Source of the DNA: an uncultured Eubacteriales bacterium
GTDB lineage: Bacteria > Bacillota > Clostridia > Christensenellales > CAG-138
Direction of reading: 5' to 3'
Length of the DNA: 34,783 nucleotides
NCBI GenBank assembly: GCA_902765005.1
Contig: CACWYB010000025.1
Span: 1-34,783, forward strand
In this document: in pieces, positions 1-8,460 of the stretch
Layout of the letters: the number at the start of each line of letters is the position of its first letter
Position numbering within the stretch: the stretch's first letter is position 1
Made by a program: the position numbers and the translations under genes
The notes under the pieces: generated by a model
Told to the model about the DNA's origin: nothing
Database searches by the model: none
What the model saw: only the letters and a program-made list of their open reading frames with translations

Positions 1-1
1 C

Positions 2-712
2 ATGGTCCGTGACCCCAAGGTGTTCCTGATGGACGAGCCTCTCTCCAACCTGGACGCCAAGCTGCGCAACCAGATGCGGGCCGAGATCATCAAGCTCCGC
101 TCCCGCATCAACACCACCTTCATGTACGTGACCCACGACCAGACCGAGGCCATGACGCTCGGTGATCGGATCGTGATCATGAAGGACGGCTATGTGAACC
201 AGATCGGCACCCCTCAGGAGGTGTTCAACAAGCCCGTGAACCTGTTTGTGGCCGGCTTCATCGGCATGCCCGTCATGAACTTCTTCGACCACTGCAAGCT
301 CCTGCTGGAGGACGGCGTCTACTATGCGGAGATCCGGGGCGTCAAGTTCAAGCTGGGTGACTTCCAGCAGAAGGCCCTCAAGCAGAACAACGCTCAGCCC
401 TGCGACATCGTGGCCGGCATCCGGCCCCAGCACGTGACCGTGGGCGAGGGCGACCTGTCCGCCAAGATCGAGGTCAGCGAGATGATGGGCAGCGAGTACA
501 ACATCCATGCCCGCACCGGCGACGACGAAGTGGTCATGCTGATCCCCACCGTGGATCTGACCACCGACGTGTCCATGGGCAAGACCATCAGCTTCACCAC
601 CCGTCCCCACCTCATCCAGCTCTTCGACCGGGAGAGCGGCAACAACCTCATCTGGTACGACGCTGAGTCCGCCGCCAACAACGCCCCCGTCTGCAAGCGG
701 TACGATTTCTAA
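2..712 (+). CDS. Sugar ABC transporter ATP-binding protein, C-terminal part (MalK/MsmK/UgpC type)
   Basis: This is the C-terminal two-thirds of a sugar-importer ATPase that powers the two permeases encoded next. The window opens inside the gene, so the Walker A and LSGGQ motifs are missing and the first ATG seen is internal. Visible are Walker B (FLMDEP, residues 7-12 of the visible part), the D-loop SNLD (15-18), the switch histidine in YVTHDQ (His45), and then a TOBE-type regulatory domain (about 135-215) with the typical IRPQHV start. The stop is 12 bp before the next gene, so they are one operon. LplB/LplC permeases often share an ATPase encoded elsewhere; here one sits in the operon. The family call is firm, but the substrate is inferred only from the fructan genes downstream. 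Confidence 0.93.
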   Translation: MVRDPKVFLMDEPLSNLDAKLRNQMRAEIIKLRSRINTTFMYVTHDQTEAMTLGDRIVIMKDGYVNQIGTPQEVFNKPVNLFVAGFIGMPVMNFFDHCKLLLEDGVYYAEIRGVKFKLGDFQQKALKQNNAQPCDIVAGIRPQHVTVGEGDLSAKIEVSEMMGSEYNIHARTGDDEVVMLIPTVDLTTDVSMGKTISFTTRPHLIQLFDRESGNNLIWYDAESAANNAPVCKRYDF

Positions 713-724
713 GGAGGCCCCCGA

Positions 725-1705
725 ATGGAAACGAAAGCTGCCAAAAAGCCGGTGTTTCCGGCCAAAGAGCGGGTACCGAAGAAAAAGAAGACCAGGGAGC
801 AGCGCATCCGCTACTTCAAGGACAATTCTCCCTTCCTGCTCATGATCCTGCCCGCGGTGGTCGTGGTGTTCCTGTTCAACTACCTGCCCATCTACGGCGT
901 CTTGATCGCCTTCCAGGACTTCATGCCCGGCGACAAGATCCTCTCCGACTCCACCATCTGGGTGGGCTTCCAGAACTTTGAGCGGTTCTTCTCCGACCCG
1001 CAGTTCTGGCCCCTGATGAAGAACACCTTCCTCATCTGCATCATCGGCTTCATCATCGGCTTCCCCCTGCCCATCATCGTGTCCCTCATGCTCAACGCCA
1101 TGAAGGGCCGGAAGACCGCGAAGGTCCTGCAGACCATCTTCAACGGGCCTCACTTCATCTCTCTCGTGGTCTTGGTCGGTATGCTGACGTTGTTCTTCGG
1201 CCGCTACGGCCTGGTGAACAACATCGCGGCCCACTTCGGCGGCGAGCGGTACAGCTACTTCCTGGAGAGCAGCGCCTTCAGGCCCATGTACATCCTGTCC
1301 AGCAACTGGCAGGATTTCGGCTGGAGCGCCATCATCTACATCGCGGCCCTCTCCAACGTGGACCCGCAGCAGCATGAGGCGGCCATCCTGGACGGCGCCA
1401 CCCGGTTCCAGCGGGTCATCCACGTGGACCTGCCCGCCATCATGCCCATGGTCAGCGTCATGCTCATCATGTCCATCGGCGGCCTCATGGGCGTGGGCTA
1501 CGAGAAGGCCCTGCTCATGCAGACCGACGGCAACCTGGCGGTTTCCGAGCTCATCTCCACCTATGTGTATAAGCGCGGTCTTACCGGCGTGCCGGATCAG
1601 GCCTACGCCACGGCCATCGGCCTGTTCAATTCCATCATCAACGTGGTGCTGTTGATCATCGCCAACACGACCAGCAAGAAGTTCTCCGAGAACTCGCTGT
1701 GGTAA
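725..1705 (+). CDS. Sugar ABC transporter permease, LplB type
   Basis: This inner-membrane permease half pairs with the next gene product to form the channel of a CUT1-type oligosaccharide importer. It has a long basic cytoplasmic N-terminus (about residues 1-33, rich in Lys/Arg) and then about six membrane helices. The EAA coupling loop, beginning EAAILDGA at about residue 218, contacts the ATPase. The length of 326 aa is normal for LplB relatives. The ATG follows an AAGGAGG-type ribosome binding site and lies 12 bp after the ATPase stop. The substrate is inferred from neighbours to be a fructose-containing oligosaccharide; the permease sequence itself does not show this. Confidence 0.93.
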   Translation: METKAAKKPVFPAKERVPKKKKTREQRIRYFKDNSPFLLMILPAVVVVFLFNYLPIYGVLIAFQDFMPGDKILSDSTIWVGFQNFERFFSDPQFWPLMKNTFLICIIGFIIGFPLPIIVSLMLNAMKGRKTAKVLQTIFNGPHFISLVVLVGMLTLFFGRYGLVNNIAAHFGGERYSYFLESSAFRPMYILSSNWQDFGWSAIIYIAALSNVDPQQHEAAILDGATRFQRVIHVDLPAIMPMVSVMLIMSIGGLMGVGYEKALLMQTDGNLAVSELISTYVYKRGLTGVPDQAYATAIGLFNSIINVVLLIIANTTSKKFSENSLW

Positions 1706-1718
1706 GGAGGGGAGCATA

Positions 1719-2627
1719 ATGGAAAAGAAACAACAAGTGAAAAAAATGGCGCTGCGGGACACCGTGGGCGATAAGGTGTTCTACACCATCAACGCCATCT
1801 TCCTGGGCATCCTGGCCCTGATCGTGCTGTACCCGCTGTACTTCATCGTCATCGCCGCCATCTCCGACCCCGACGCGGTGCTGGCCGGCGACGTGGTGCT
1901 CTACCCCGTGCGGATCACCATGGAAGGCTTCGCCAAGATCATGGAGCGCAAGGACGTGTGGCTGGGCTACCGGAACACCATCTTCTACACGATCCTCACC
2001 GTGATCCTGTCCATCATCGTCACCGTGCCCGCTGGCTGGGCCCTGAGCCGCAAGACGCTCCCCGCCCAGAAGGCCTTCATGATCTACTTCATCATCCCCA
2101 TGTTCTTCGGCGGCGGCCTGATCCCGTTCTATAACGTGATGAGCAGCCTGAAGCTGGTGAACACCATCTGGGCCATCGTGCTGCCCTCGATCCTGTCGGT
2201 CTGGAACCTGTTCATGACCAAGACCTTCTTCCAGTCCAGCATCCCGGACACCCTCATCGAGGCGGCCACCATCGACGGCGCAGGGTCCTTTAGGATCTTC
2301 GGCGAGGTGGTGCTGCCGCTTTCCAAGGCCATCATCGCGGTCATGGCCCTCTACTACGCCGTGGGCCAGTGGAACAGCTACTTCAACGCCATGATCTTCC
2401 TGCAGAACGAGAATCTCTACCCCCTGCAGCTGGTGTTGAAGGAGATCCTGATCGCTTCCGAGAGCACCGTGGGCGGCAGCGGCGAGACCATTCTGCAGCA
2501 GTATCGCCTGGCGAACCAGCTCAAGTATGTGTCCGTTATCGTGTCCAGCGTGCCGGTGCTGCTCCTTTACCCCTTCGTTCAGAAGTACTTTGCTCAGGGC
2601 GTCATGATCGGCTCCCTGAAGGGTTAA
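1719..2627 (+). CDS. Carbohydrate ABC transporter permease, LplC/YtcP type
   Basis: Second permease of the importer, 302 aa with about six membrane helices. The EAA loop (EAATIDGAGS, from residue 181) is well conserved, followed by the usual LPL. The C-terminus ends in VMIGSLKG, typical of this subfamily. A ribosome binding site (AAGGAGGGG) precedes the ATG, which lies 13 bp after the LplB-like stop. Together with the preceding permease and the solute-binding protein that follows, it makes a complete LplABC-like importer. The family is clear; transport of fructo-oligosaccharide is inferred from context. Confidence 0.93.
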   Translation: MEKKQQVKKMALRDTVGDKVFYTINAIFLGILALIVLYPLYFIVIAAISDPDAVLAGDVVLYPVRITMEGFAKIMERKDVWLGYRNTIFYTILTVILSIIVTVPAGWALSRKTLPAQKAFMIYFIIPMFFGGGLIPFYNVMSSLKLVNTIWAIVLPSILSVWNLFMTKTFFQSSIPDTLIEAATIDGAGSFRIFGEVVLPLSKAIIAVMALYYAVGQWNSYFNAMIFLQNENLYPLQLVLKEILIASESTVGGSGETILQQYRLANQLKYVSVIVSSVPVLLLYPFVQKYFAQGVMIGSLKG

Positions 2628-2661
2628 CACAAACAACAAGCATATAGGAGGAACGATTCAC

Positions 2662-4359
2662 ATGAAGAAATGGTTGGTTTTGATCCTGACGGCGCTGCTC
2701 ATCGTCACCGCGGTGGGCTGCGGCGGCGGCGAGAAGAAGAGCGCCAACAAGCAGGAGAGCGCCGGCGTGGAGAAGCTGGTGGAAGAATACGGCTTCCAGT
2801 GGCAGGACCCCACCGCCCCCATCCTCAACGAGAAGGGTGCCAAGGAGCTTTCCTTCAGCATCTACTCTTCCAAGAACGCGTCTGCTCTGGACTACAACGA
2901 CATGAAGATCATGCAGGACCTGTTTGCGAGCACCAACGTGTTCGTATCCTGGGAGAACGTGTCCGAGTCCGTCTATGCCCAGCAGAAGAACCTGATCTTC
3001 GGCAACGCCGACAACCGGCCTGACGCCATCTACCACGCGGGCATGGGCGCGGGCGAGATCATCAAGTACGCCAAGCGGAAGGTCCTGCTGCCCATCAGCG
3101 ATTACCTGGAGTACATGCCCAACTTCTCCAAGATCCTGGAGGAGCGCCCGGACATCAAGAACCAGCTCATCAACGTGGAGGACGGCAAGATCTACTCCCT
3201 GCCCCGCATCGAGGAGATGGGCCTCTTGCAGAACCCCAACATCCTCTTCCTCAACAAGAATTGGACGAAGGCCGCCATCGACGCCGGTGCGGTCAGCGGC
3301 CTGACGGAAGCGGATCTGAAGGACGGCATCAACCTGACCTGCGATCAGATGGAAGCCCTGCTCACCTACTTCCGGGACAATGACATGAACGGCAACGGCA
3401 ACGCCGGCGACGAGCGGCCGCTGAGCTTCGTGTACAACAACTGGCAGGGCAACCAGTGCGACCTGTACGGCATGTTCGGCCTGAACGACAACCTGGAGCA
3501 CCGGATCATCGTGGACGGCAAGGTCACCTACACCGTTCAGGACGAGCGGTTCAAGGAGGCCACCAACTTCCTGGCCAAGTGGGTCAGCGAGAATTTGATC
3601 GACAAGGTGTCCTTCGAGCTCTCCCAGGATAACTTCCTGGCCAACGGCAAGGGCCTGGAGACCTACGGCGCCTTCTACTGGTGGGAGAGCGAGACCGTTG
3701 TCTCCAATCCCGAGAACTACATCGTCTGCAACCCCATCATCGGGCCTCACGGCGATCAGACCGTGTGCATCTCCAACAACCCCGAGGTGGGTGCGGGCGA
3801 AGTCATCGTCTTTGCCGACTGCCCCAACGTGGAAGTGCTTCTGGCCTACTTCGACCGGTATTATGATCCCATGATCTCCGCCCAGATCAACTACGGCCCC
3901 ATCGGCATCGTCTATGAGGAGCAGCTGGATGAGAAGGGCATGCTGGTGCAGAAGCCCCTGCCCGAAGGCATCACCTCCGACGAGCTGCGGCTCCAGAACG
4001 CGCCTCTGGGCATCATCTACCTCTCCGACTACGCCTGGAACAACGTGGTGAACATGGAGCCCCGGGCCAAGCTCCGTCTCGAGCGGCTCACTGCCCATGC
4101 CACCCCCTTCATGCCCGCCAACGTGAAGCCCTGCCCCAACCTGCAGTTCACCCTGGACGAGCTGAACACCCTGGCCAACTACGAGACCAACCTGAACGAC
4201 TACATCCGCACCAACCTGATCAAGTGGCTCATGGGCGGCGGTGTCAGCGATGCCCAGTGGGAGACCTTCCAGAACGATCTCAACGGCAAGTGCAACATCG
4301 GCGGCATCCAGAAGGTCTATCAGGACGCCTATGAAAGAATAGAGAGGATATATTCATGA
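2662..4359 (+). CDS. Extracellular solute-binding lipoprotein of the sugar ABC transporter
   Basis: This is the lipid-anchored binding protein that delivers sugar to the LplB/LplC-like channel. The N-terminus is a lipoprotein signal peptide with lipobox TAVGC (Cys20), then a Gly/Lys/Ser-rich tether and a two-lobed binding domain. At 565 aa it is larger than maltose-binding-type proteins and fits the big LplA-like class that travels with LplB/LplC permeases. A DMNGNGNAGDERP segment looks like the calcium-type loop common in this class. Its TGA overlaps the next ATG by 4 bp (ATGA), so the two lipoproteins are translationally coupled. The ligand is not readable from sequence; fructans are inferred from the neighbours. 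Confidence 0.92.
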   Translation: MKKWLVLILTALLIVTAVGCGGGEKKSANKQESAGVEKLVEEYGFQWQDPTAPILNEKGAKELSFSIYSSKNASALDYNDMKIMQDLFASTNVFVSWENVSESVYAQQKNLIFGNADNRPDAIYHAGMGAGEIIKYAKRKVLLPISDYLEYMPNFSKILEERPDIKNQLINVEDGKIYSLPRIEEMGLLQNPNILFLNKNWTKAAIDAGAVSGLTEADLKDGINLTCDQMEALLTYFRDNDMNGNGNAGDERPLSFVYNNWQGNQCDLYGMFGLNDNLEHRIIVDGKVTYTVQDERFKEATNFLAKWVSENLIDKVSFELSQDNFLANGKGLETYGAFYWWESETVVSNPENYIVCNPIIGPHGDQTVCISNNPEVGAGEVIVFADCPNVEVLLAYFDRYYDPMISAQINYGPIGIVYEEQLDEKGMLVQKPLPEGITSDELRLQNAPLGIIYLSDYAWNNVVNMEPRAKLRLERLTAHATPFMPANVKPCPNLQFTLDELNTLANYETNLNDYIRTNLIKWLMGGGVSDAQWETFQNDLNGKCNIGGIQKVYQDAYERIERIYS

Positions 4360-6182
4360 AGAAAGCAATCGCAATTCTGCTGTCCCTTCTGATGCTCCTG
4401 TCCCTGGCGGCCTGCGGCGGCAACGCCGAACCGGCAGCCCCCGCCGGCGAGAACCAGAAGCCTGCGATCACCGGCGTCCAGGACGGCACCGTGGAAGCGG
4501 GTCAAAGCTATGACGCCCTGGCGGGCGTGTCCGCCTCCGATGCGGAGGACGGGGACCTGACCGGCATGATCACCGTGGAATCCACCCCCACCCTGTCCTT
4601 CAAGGGCGGCAAGGCCACCCCGGAGAACGCCGGTTCCTATGAGCTGGTCTACTCCGTCACCGACGCGGCCGGCGCCACAACGGAAGCCTACGCCACGCTG
4701 ACCGTCACCAAGAAGACCGGCGAAGCTACCCTCCTGAAGGAATTTGACTTCGCCACCGTGGAAGCCACCGACGCCCACGGCTGGGAAGCCGTCATCGAGG
4801 ACAGCGCCCAGGCCACCGCGGCCCTGAAGGACGGCTCCTTCGTGATCGACATCGTGAACCCCGGCGAGGGCGACGGCGCGGTCCGCTTCGTCAAGCCCCT
4901 GGCCGTGAAGGCCGGCGCGGACTACAAGGTGAAGGTTTGGGCCAAGTCCACCGCCCCCACCTTCGCTCACTTCATCCCCAAGGATGCTTCCGCTGAGGAT
5001 TGGAAGACCTTCGGCGGCGAAGTCTGGAACTTCCGCATCGACGAGACCGTGAAGCCCATCGAAATGAACTTCACCGCCCCCGAGGACGGCACCGCCGAGC
5101 TCAGGCTCCACCTGGGCAAGATCACCCCCAACCCCGAGAACGCTGCCGACACCACCCCCGAGAACTTCTCCGTGATCATCGACAAGGTGGAGATCTACGA
5201 GATCGTGGGCGAGGAGGTCCTGGAGCCCCTGTACACCGCCGACTTCGCTTCCAGCGGCGCCTTTGCCTCTGCCGGCGACGGCGCGGCCGCCAATGTGTCC
5301 TTTGAGGACGGCGCGGCTGTGTTCACCATCGAGAACTACCCCACCGAGGGCGGCGTGTGGAGCATTCAGGCCGTTCTGGAGCTCCCCGGCATCAGCATCG
5401 TCCAGGGTGAGAAGTACAACTACAGCTTCACCGTGGTGGCCGAGAACGGCCAGGGCGGCGAGGCGCTGGTGGAGAGCAACGCCAAGTCCTGGGAGGCCCG
5501 GGCCAACTTCAACGGCCTCGGTCTGGAAGCCGGCCAGGAAGTGACCGTCTCCAAGACCTTCACCGCGGAAGCCAACGTGGACGACCCCGTGCTGCGCATG
5601 CAGATCGGCAACCCCAACGAAGGCGTGACCGCCAACAAGATCACCGTAAAGAACTTCGTGTTCAACAAGGTGGGCGGCGACAAGGAGACCAAGAAGACCC
5701 TGGAAGTCTTCGCTCCCTTCGGCATGTACACCGAGAACGTGGACAAGGAAGCCTACCCCTGGCAGACCTTCAACGGCACCGATGAGGACAACGAGCACGG
5801 CGTGGGCACCATCTGGACCAGCGACGGCAGCCTCTTCTATCGGATCGACGACGGCGGCACCGTGGATTGGCACAACAAGCTGATCTGCCCCATCACCCTC
5901 CCCTCCGACAGCTACTTCATCGTGGAGATCAAGGCCAAGGCCGACAAGCCCGTGTCCTGCGGCTTCTTCCTCAATCCTCAGGGCAGCTGGGATCCCCGGG
6001 TGTCCGAAGGCATCGACTTCACCACCGAGGAGCAGACCTTCACCTTTGAGACCACCGACACCTTCATCACCGACATGCCCTGCGAGCTTCTCTTCCAGTT
6101 CGGTTCCGAAGCCACGGCGGCCCTGGGCGGTGTGACCATCGAGTTCACCAGCGTCACCATCTATCAGATGCCCGTGCTCTGA
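4356..6182 (+). CDS. Surface lipoprotein with Ig-like domain and three carbohydrate-binding-like segments
   Basis: I infer a glycan-capturing surface protein with no catalytic domain. It starts with a lipoprotein signal peptide and lipobox SLAAC (Cys20). Residues about 36-104 resemble DUF5011/bacterial Ig-like repeats, with the pattern VEAGQSYD, DAEDGDLT and YSVTDAAG. Three beta-rich segments follow, at about 127-283, 290-445 and 450-608. Each has alternating hydrophobic strands and each ends in a strand like VIIDKVEIYEI, KITVKNFVFNKV or TIEFTSVTIYQ, as in CBM4/9/22-type sandwiches. I cannot assign a CBM family. The gene is coupled to the upstream binding protein by a 4-bp overlap and is followed by a strong hairpin. 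Its position suggests a Gram-positive counterpart of a surface glycan-binding protein for the same substrate as the transporter. Confidence 0.8.
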   Translation: MKKAIAILLSLLMLLSLAACGGNAEPAAPAGENQKPAITGVQDGTVEAGQSYDALAGVSASDAEDGDLTGMITVESTPTLSFKGGKATPENAGSYELVYSVTDAAGATTEAYATLTVTKKTGEATLLKEFDFATVEATDAHGWEAVIEDSAQATAALKDGSFVIDIVNPGEGDGAVRFVKPLAVKAGADYKVKVWAKSTAPTFAHFIPKDASAEDWKTFGGEVWNFRIDETVKPIEMNFTAPEDGTAELRLHLGKITPNPENAADTTPENFSVIIDKVEIYEIVGEEVLEPLYTADFASSGAFASAGDGAAANVSFEDGAAVFTIENYPTEGGVWSIQAVLELPGISIVQGEKYNYSFTVVAENGQGGEALVESNAKSWEARANFNGLGLEAGQEVTVSKTFTAEANVDDPVLRMQIGNPNEGVTANKITVKNFVFNKVGGDKETKKTLEVFAPFGMYTENVDKEAYPWQTFNGTDEDNEHGVGTIWTSDGSLFYRIDDGGTVDWHNKLICPITLPSDSYFIVEIKAKADKPVSCGFFLNPQGSWDPRVSEGIDFTTEEQTFTFETTDTFITDMPCELLFQFGSEATAALGGVTIEFTSVTIYQMPVL

Positions 6183-6198
6183 TTCAGCTGACACCTTG

Positions 6199-6223
6199 CG
6201 GGGGATGGGTTCACCATCCCCCG
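6199..6223 (+). promoter_or_regulatory. Intra-operon hairpin between the two surface lipoprotein genes
   Basis: A perfect 10-bp inverted repeat (CGGGGGATGG and CCATCCCCCG) with a 5-nt loop lies 16 bp after the preceding stop and 23 bp before the next ATG. No T-run follows, so a complete intrinsic terminator is unlikely. It may protect the 3' end of the processed upstream message, or lower expression of the downstream hydrolase genes. Confidence 0.6.
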
Positions 6224-6246
6224 TGTCCCATTTATAGGAGGCACCC

Positions 6247-7800
6247 ATGAAAAAAAGAATCTGTGCCCTGCTGCTGGCCGGCCTGCTGCTCATGAGCCTG
6301 GCGGCCTGCAAGGGAAAGGACGCCGAGCCCGCGGCCCCCGCCAACACAGCGGCGGACGGGGAAACCTTCATCTTCCCGGAGAACGAAACGGACTATGCCG
6401 CCCTGCGCACCCCCGGCAGCCAGGAGGCCGCCTATACCTACAAAGCTTTCTTCCTCCCCGCCCTGGATGGCACCGCCCAGCCCTATGTGGGGGACACCAT
6501 GCCCTACTATGAGGACGGCACCTACTACATCTACTACCTGAAGGAGGGCGGCGATTCCTACAACCACTCCATCTACCTGACCACCACAAAGGACTTCGTC
6601 ACCTACACCGAGAAGGACGACGTGGTGCTGGAAGCCTCCCGCGCCGGCGGCCAGGACGGCTGGATCGGCACCGGCTCCGTGGTGAAGGTGAAGGACGCTT
6701 ACTACTTCTTCTACACCGGCCACGCCTTCTCCGACAGCTATGAGTTCAAGGAGAAGATCCTGGTGGCCAAGGGAGATAGCCTCACCTCCTTCGAGAAGGT
6801 GGCGGATTGGGAGATCGTCCCCCCGGCGGAGCTGGGCCAAAAGAACGATTTCCGCGACCCCCAGGCCTACTATGACGAGGCAACCGACACCATCACCCTG
6901 ACCGTCACCGCCTCCATGAGCAACAAGGCCCGGATCCTGAAGTACACCCTGTCCGGAGACCTGCAGACCGTGACCTACGACGGCGTCATCTTCACCGAAG
7001 CCACCGGTGCCTTCTGGAATCTGGAGTGCTCCGACACCTTTAGGCTGGGGGACAAATACTATTTGACTTATTCCGCCCAGGATGATACCCTTTGGTATGC
7101 TGTGTCCGACGCCCCCTACGGCCCCTACTCCGAGCCCGTGCGCCTGGACGGCAAGCTCTTTTACGCCGCCAAGCACGTGGAGAACGGCACCGACGCCTTC
7201 ATGGTGGGCTGGGCCCGCCGGTCCGAGTCCGTGTCCTCCACCCAGGATGTGACCGGCTGGGCCGGGAACCTGGCGGTGCAGAAGCTCATCCAGAACCCGG
7301 ACGGCACCCTGGCTCTGGCCCCTGCGGACGCCATCCTGGCCCAGTACACCGGCCGCCGCCAGCTGCTGGTGGAGGGCATGGAAGCCTCCGTGGCCGCCGG
7401 CTCCGCCTACGGATACACGGACCTGTGCACGGCCTATGAGAGCTATTTGCTCACCGGCACTCTGCGCTTTGAGAAGAGCGGCTCCTTCGGCCTGGCCTTC
7501 GACTACAACGGCCGCGCCGACAAGTATAAGTTCATCACCCTGGACCCGGTGGCCAACACCCTCTCCCTCCAGTTCAACGAGGGCGCCACGCCCATCACCG
7601 ACACGGCGGCTGAGCTGGAAGCAGGGAAGGACTACGCCTTCACCTACATCCAGGAGGGCTCCGTGGGCATCTTCTACCTGGACGGCCAGGCGGCCCTCAC
7701 CGTCCGGCTCTACGGCGTGTCCGGCCGGCCGGTGCGCCTGTTCGCGGAGAACAACACCGTCACCGTTTCCAACCTGAAACAGTACACCCCCGCCCCGTAA
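6247..7800 (+). CDS. GH32-like lipoprotein (extracellular beta-fructosidase/levanase candidate)
   Basis: Predicted lipid-anchored glycoside hydrolase acting outside the cell on fructans or sucrose-type sugars. The signal peptide has lipobox SLAAC (Cys21). The five-bladed propeller carries the three acidic residues of GH32/GH68: Asp83 in YVGDTMPYY (nucleophile position), Asp204 in FRDP (stabiliser) and Glu260 in LECSD (acid/base). The first motif is divergent, since classical GH32 has NDPNG. A C-terminal beta-sandwich (about 370-515) matches the usual GH32 accessory domain. The gene lies between the binding-like lipoprotein and the YesL gene. Classification as GH32-like is good; whether it cleaves levan, inulin or short fructo-oligosaccharides is open. 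Confidence 0.82.
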   Translation: MKKRICALLLAGLLLMSLAACKGKDAEPAAPANTAADGETFIFPENETDYAALRTPGSQEAAYTYKAFFLPALDGTAQPYVGDTMPYYEDGTYYIYYLKEGGDSYNHSIYLTTTKDFVTYTEKDDVVLEASRAGGQDGWIGTGSVVKVKDAYYFFYTGHAFSDSYEFKEKILVAKGDSLTSFEKVADWEIVPPAELGQKNDFRDPQAYYDEATDTITLTVTASMSNKARILKYTLSGDLQTVTYDGVIFTEATGAFWNLECSDTFRLGDKYYLTYSAQDDTLWYAVSDAPYGPYSEPVRLDGKLFYAAKHVENGTDAFMVGWARRSESVSSTQDVTGWAGNLAVQKLIQNPDGTLALAPADAILAQYTGRRQLLVEGMEASVAAGSAYGYTDLCTAYESYLLTGTLRFEKSGSFGLAFDYNGRADKYKFITLDPVANTLSLQFNEGATPITDTAAELEAGKDYAFTYIQEGSVGIFYLDGQAALTVRLYGVSGRPVRLFAENNTVTVSNLKQYTPAP

Positions 7801-7815
7801 GGAAAGGAGCGTCCC

Positions 7816-8460
7816 ATGCGGCGACTGCTGGACATCAACAACCCCATCATGCGGTTCCTGGTCGCGTTCTTCGACCTCATGGCCCTGAGCGTGCTTTGGG
7901 CGGTGTTCTCTGCGCCTATCATCACCATGGGCGCGGCCTCCGCCGCCCTCTACAGCGCCGCCTACACCCACGTGCGCCGGGGGGACGACTACCTGTGGGC
8001 CAGCTTTTTCAACGCCTTCAAGGAGAACTTCAAGCGGTCCACCCTCTGCTGGCTGGTGGCTCTGCTGGTGCTGGGGCTGCTGACGGGGGACGCGCTGATC
8101 CTGCGGTCCATGGCGATGAGCGGCCGGGGCATGGGTTACCTCTACTACCCGGTGCTCTTTTTGCTGCTGCTGGCCCTCACCTGGACGGTATACCTTGCCG
8201 CCTACGCGGCCCGGTTCGAGGGCACGGTGAAGGAGGTTTTACGCTTTAGCTGGATGCTGATGCGGGCCCACCCCATCAAGCTTCTGTGCGTGATGATCCT
8301 GGTCTTAGGCGGCATCGTGCTGGCGCTGACGGTGCCTCCGGCGCTGATCCTGATCCCCGCCGGGGTGTATTGGGGGGCTTCGTTCCCCATTGAATCCACA
8401 TTTCTGCAGCATCTGCGGCCCGAGGATCGGGCGCGTTTGGAGAAGGAGAAGAACGAATGA
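7816..8460 (+). CDS. YesL family membrane protein (DUF624)
   Basis: Small integral membrane protein of 214 aa in the YesL/DUF624 family, which often sits in carbohydrate operons next to LplBC-type transporters. It has about five hydrophobic helices and a hydrophilic, charged C-terminal tail ending RLEKEKNE. The N-terminus (NNPIMRFL, FDLMALSVLWAVFSAPIITMG) is the typical family start. The exact function of the family is unknown. The ATG follows GGAAAGGAG, and the stop overlaps the next ATG by 4 bp, so production is coupled to the intracellular hydrolase. The family call is firm; a helper role in transporter function is inference only. Confidence 0.88.
   Translation: MRRLLDINNPIMRFLVAFFDLMALSVLWAVFSAPIITMGAASAALYSAAYTHVRRGDDYLWASFFNAFKENFKRSTLCWLVALLVLGLLTGDALILRSMAMSGRGMGYLYYPVLFLLLLALTWTVYLAAYAARFEGTVKEVLRFSWMLMRAHPIKLLCVMILVLGGIVLALTVPPALILIPAGVYWGASFPIESTFLQHLRPEDRARLEKEKNE

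Noticed and set aside
4329-6371. Very long open frame on the minus strand opposite the surface lipoprotein gene
   Set aside because: It is rich in Gly, Val, His and Leu without any domain, spans two genes and their gap, and mirrors the GC-rich codon pattern of the plus-strand gene.
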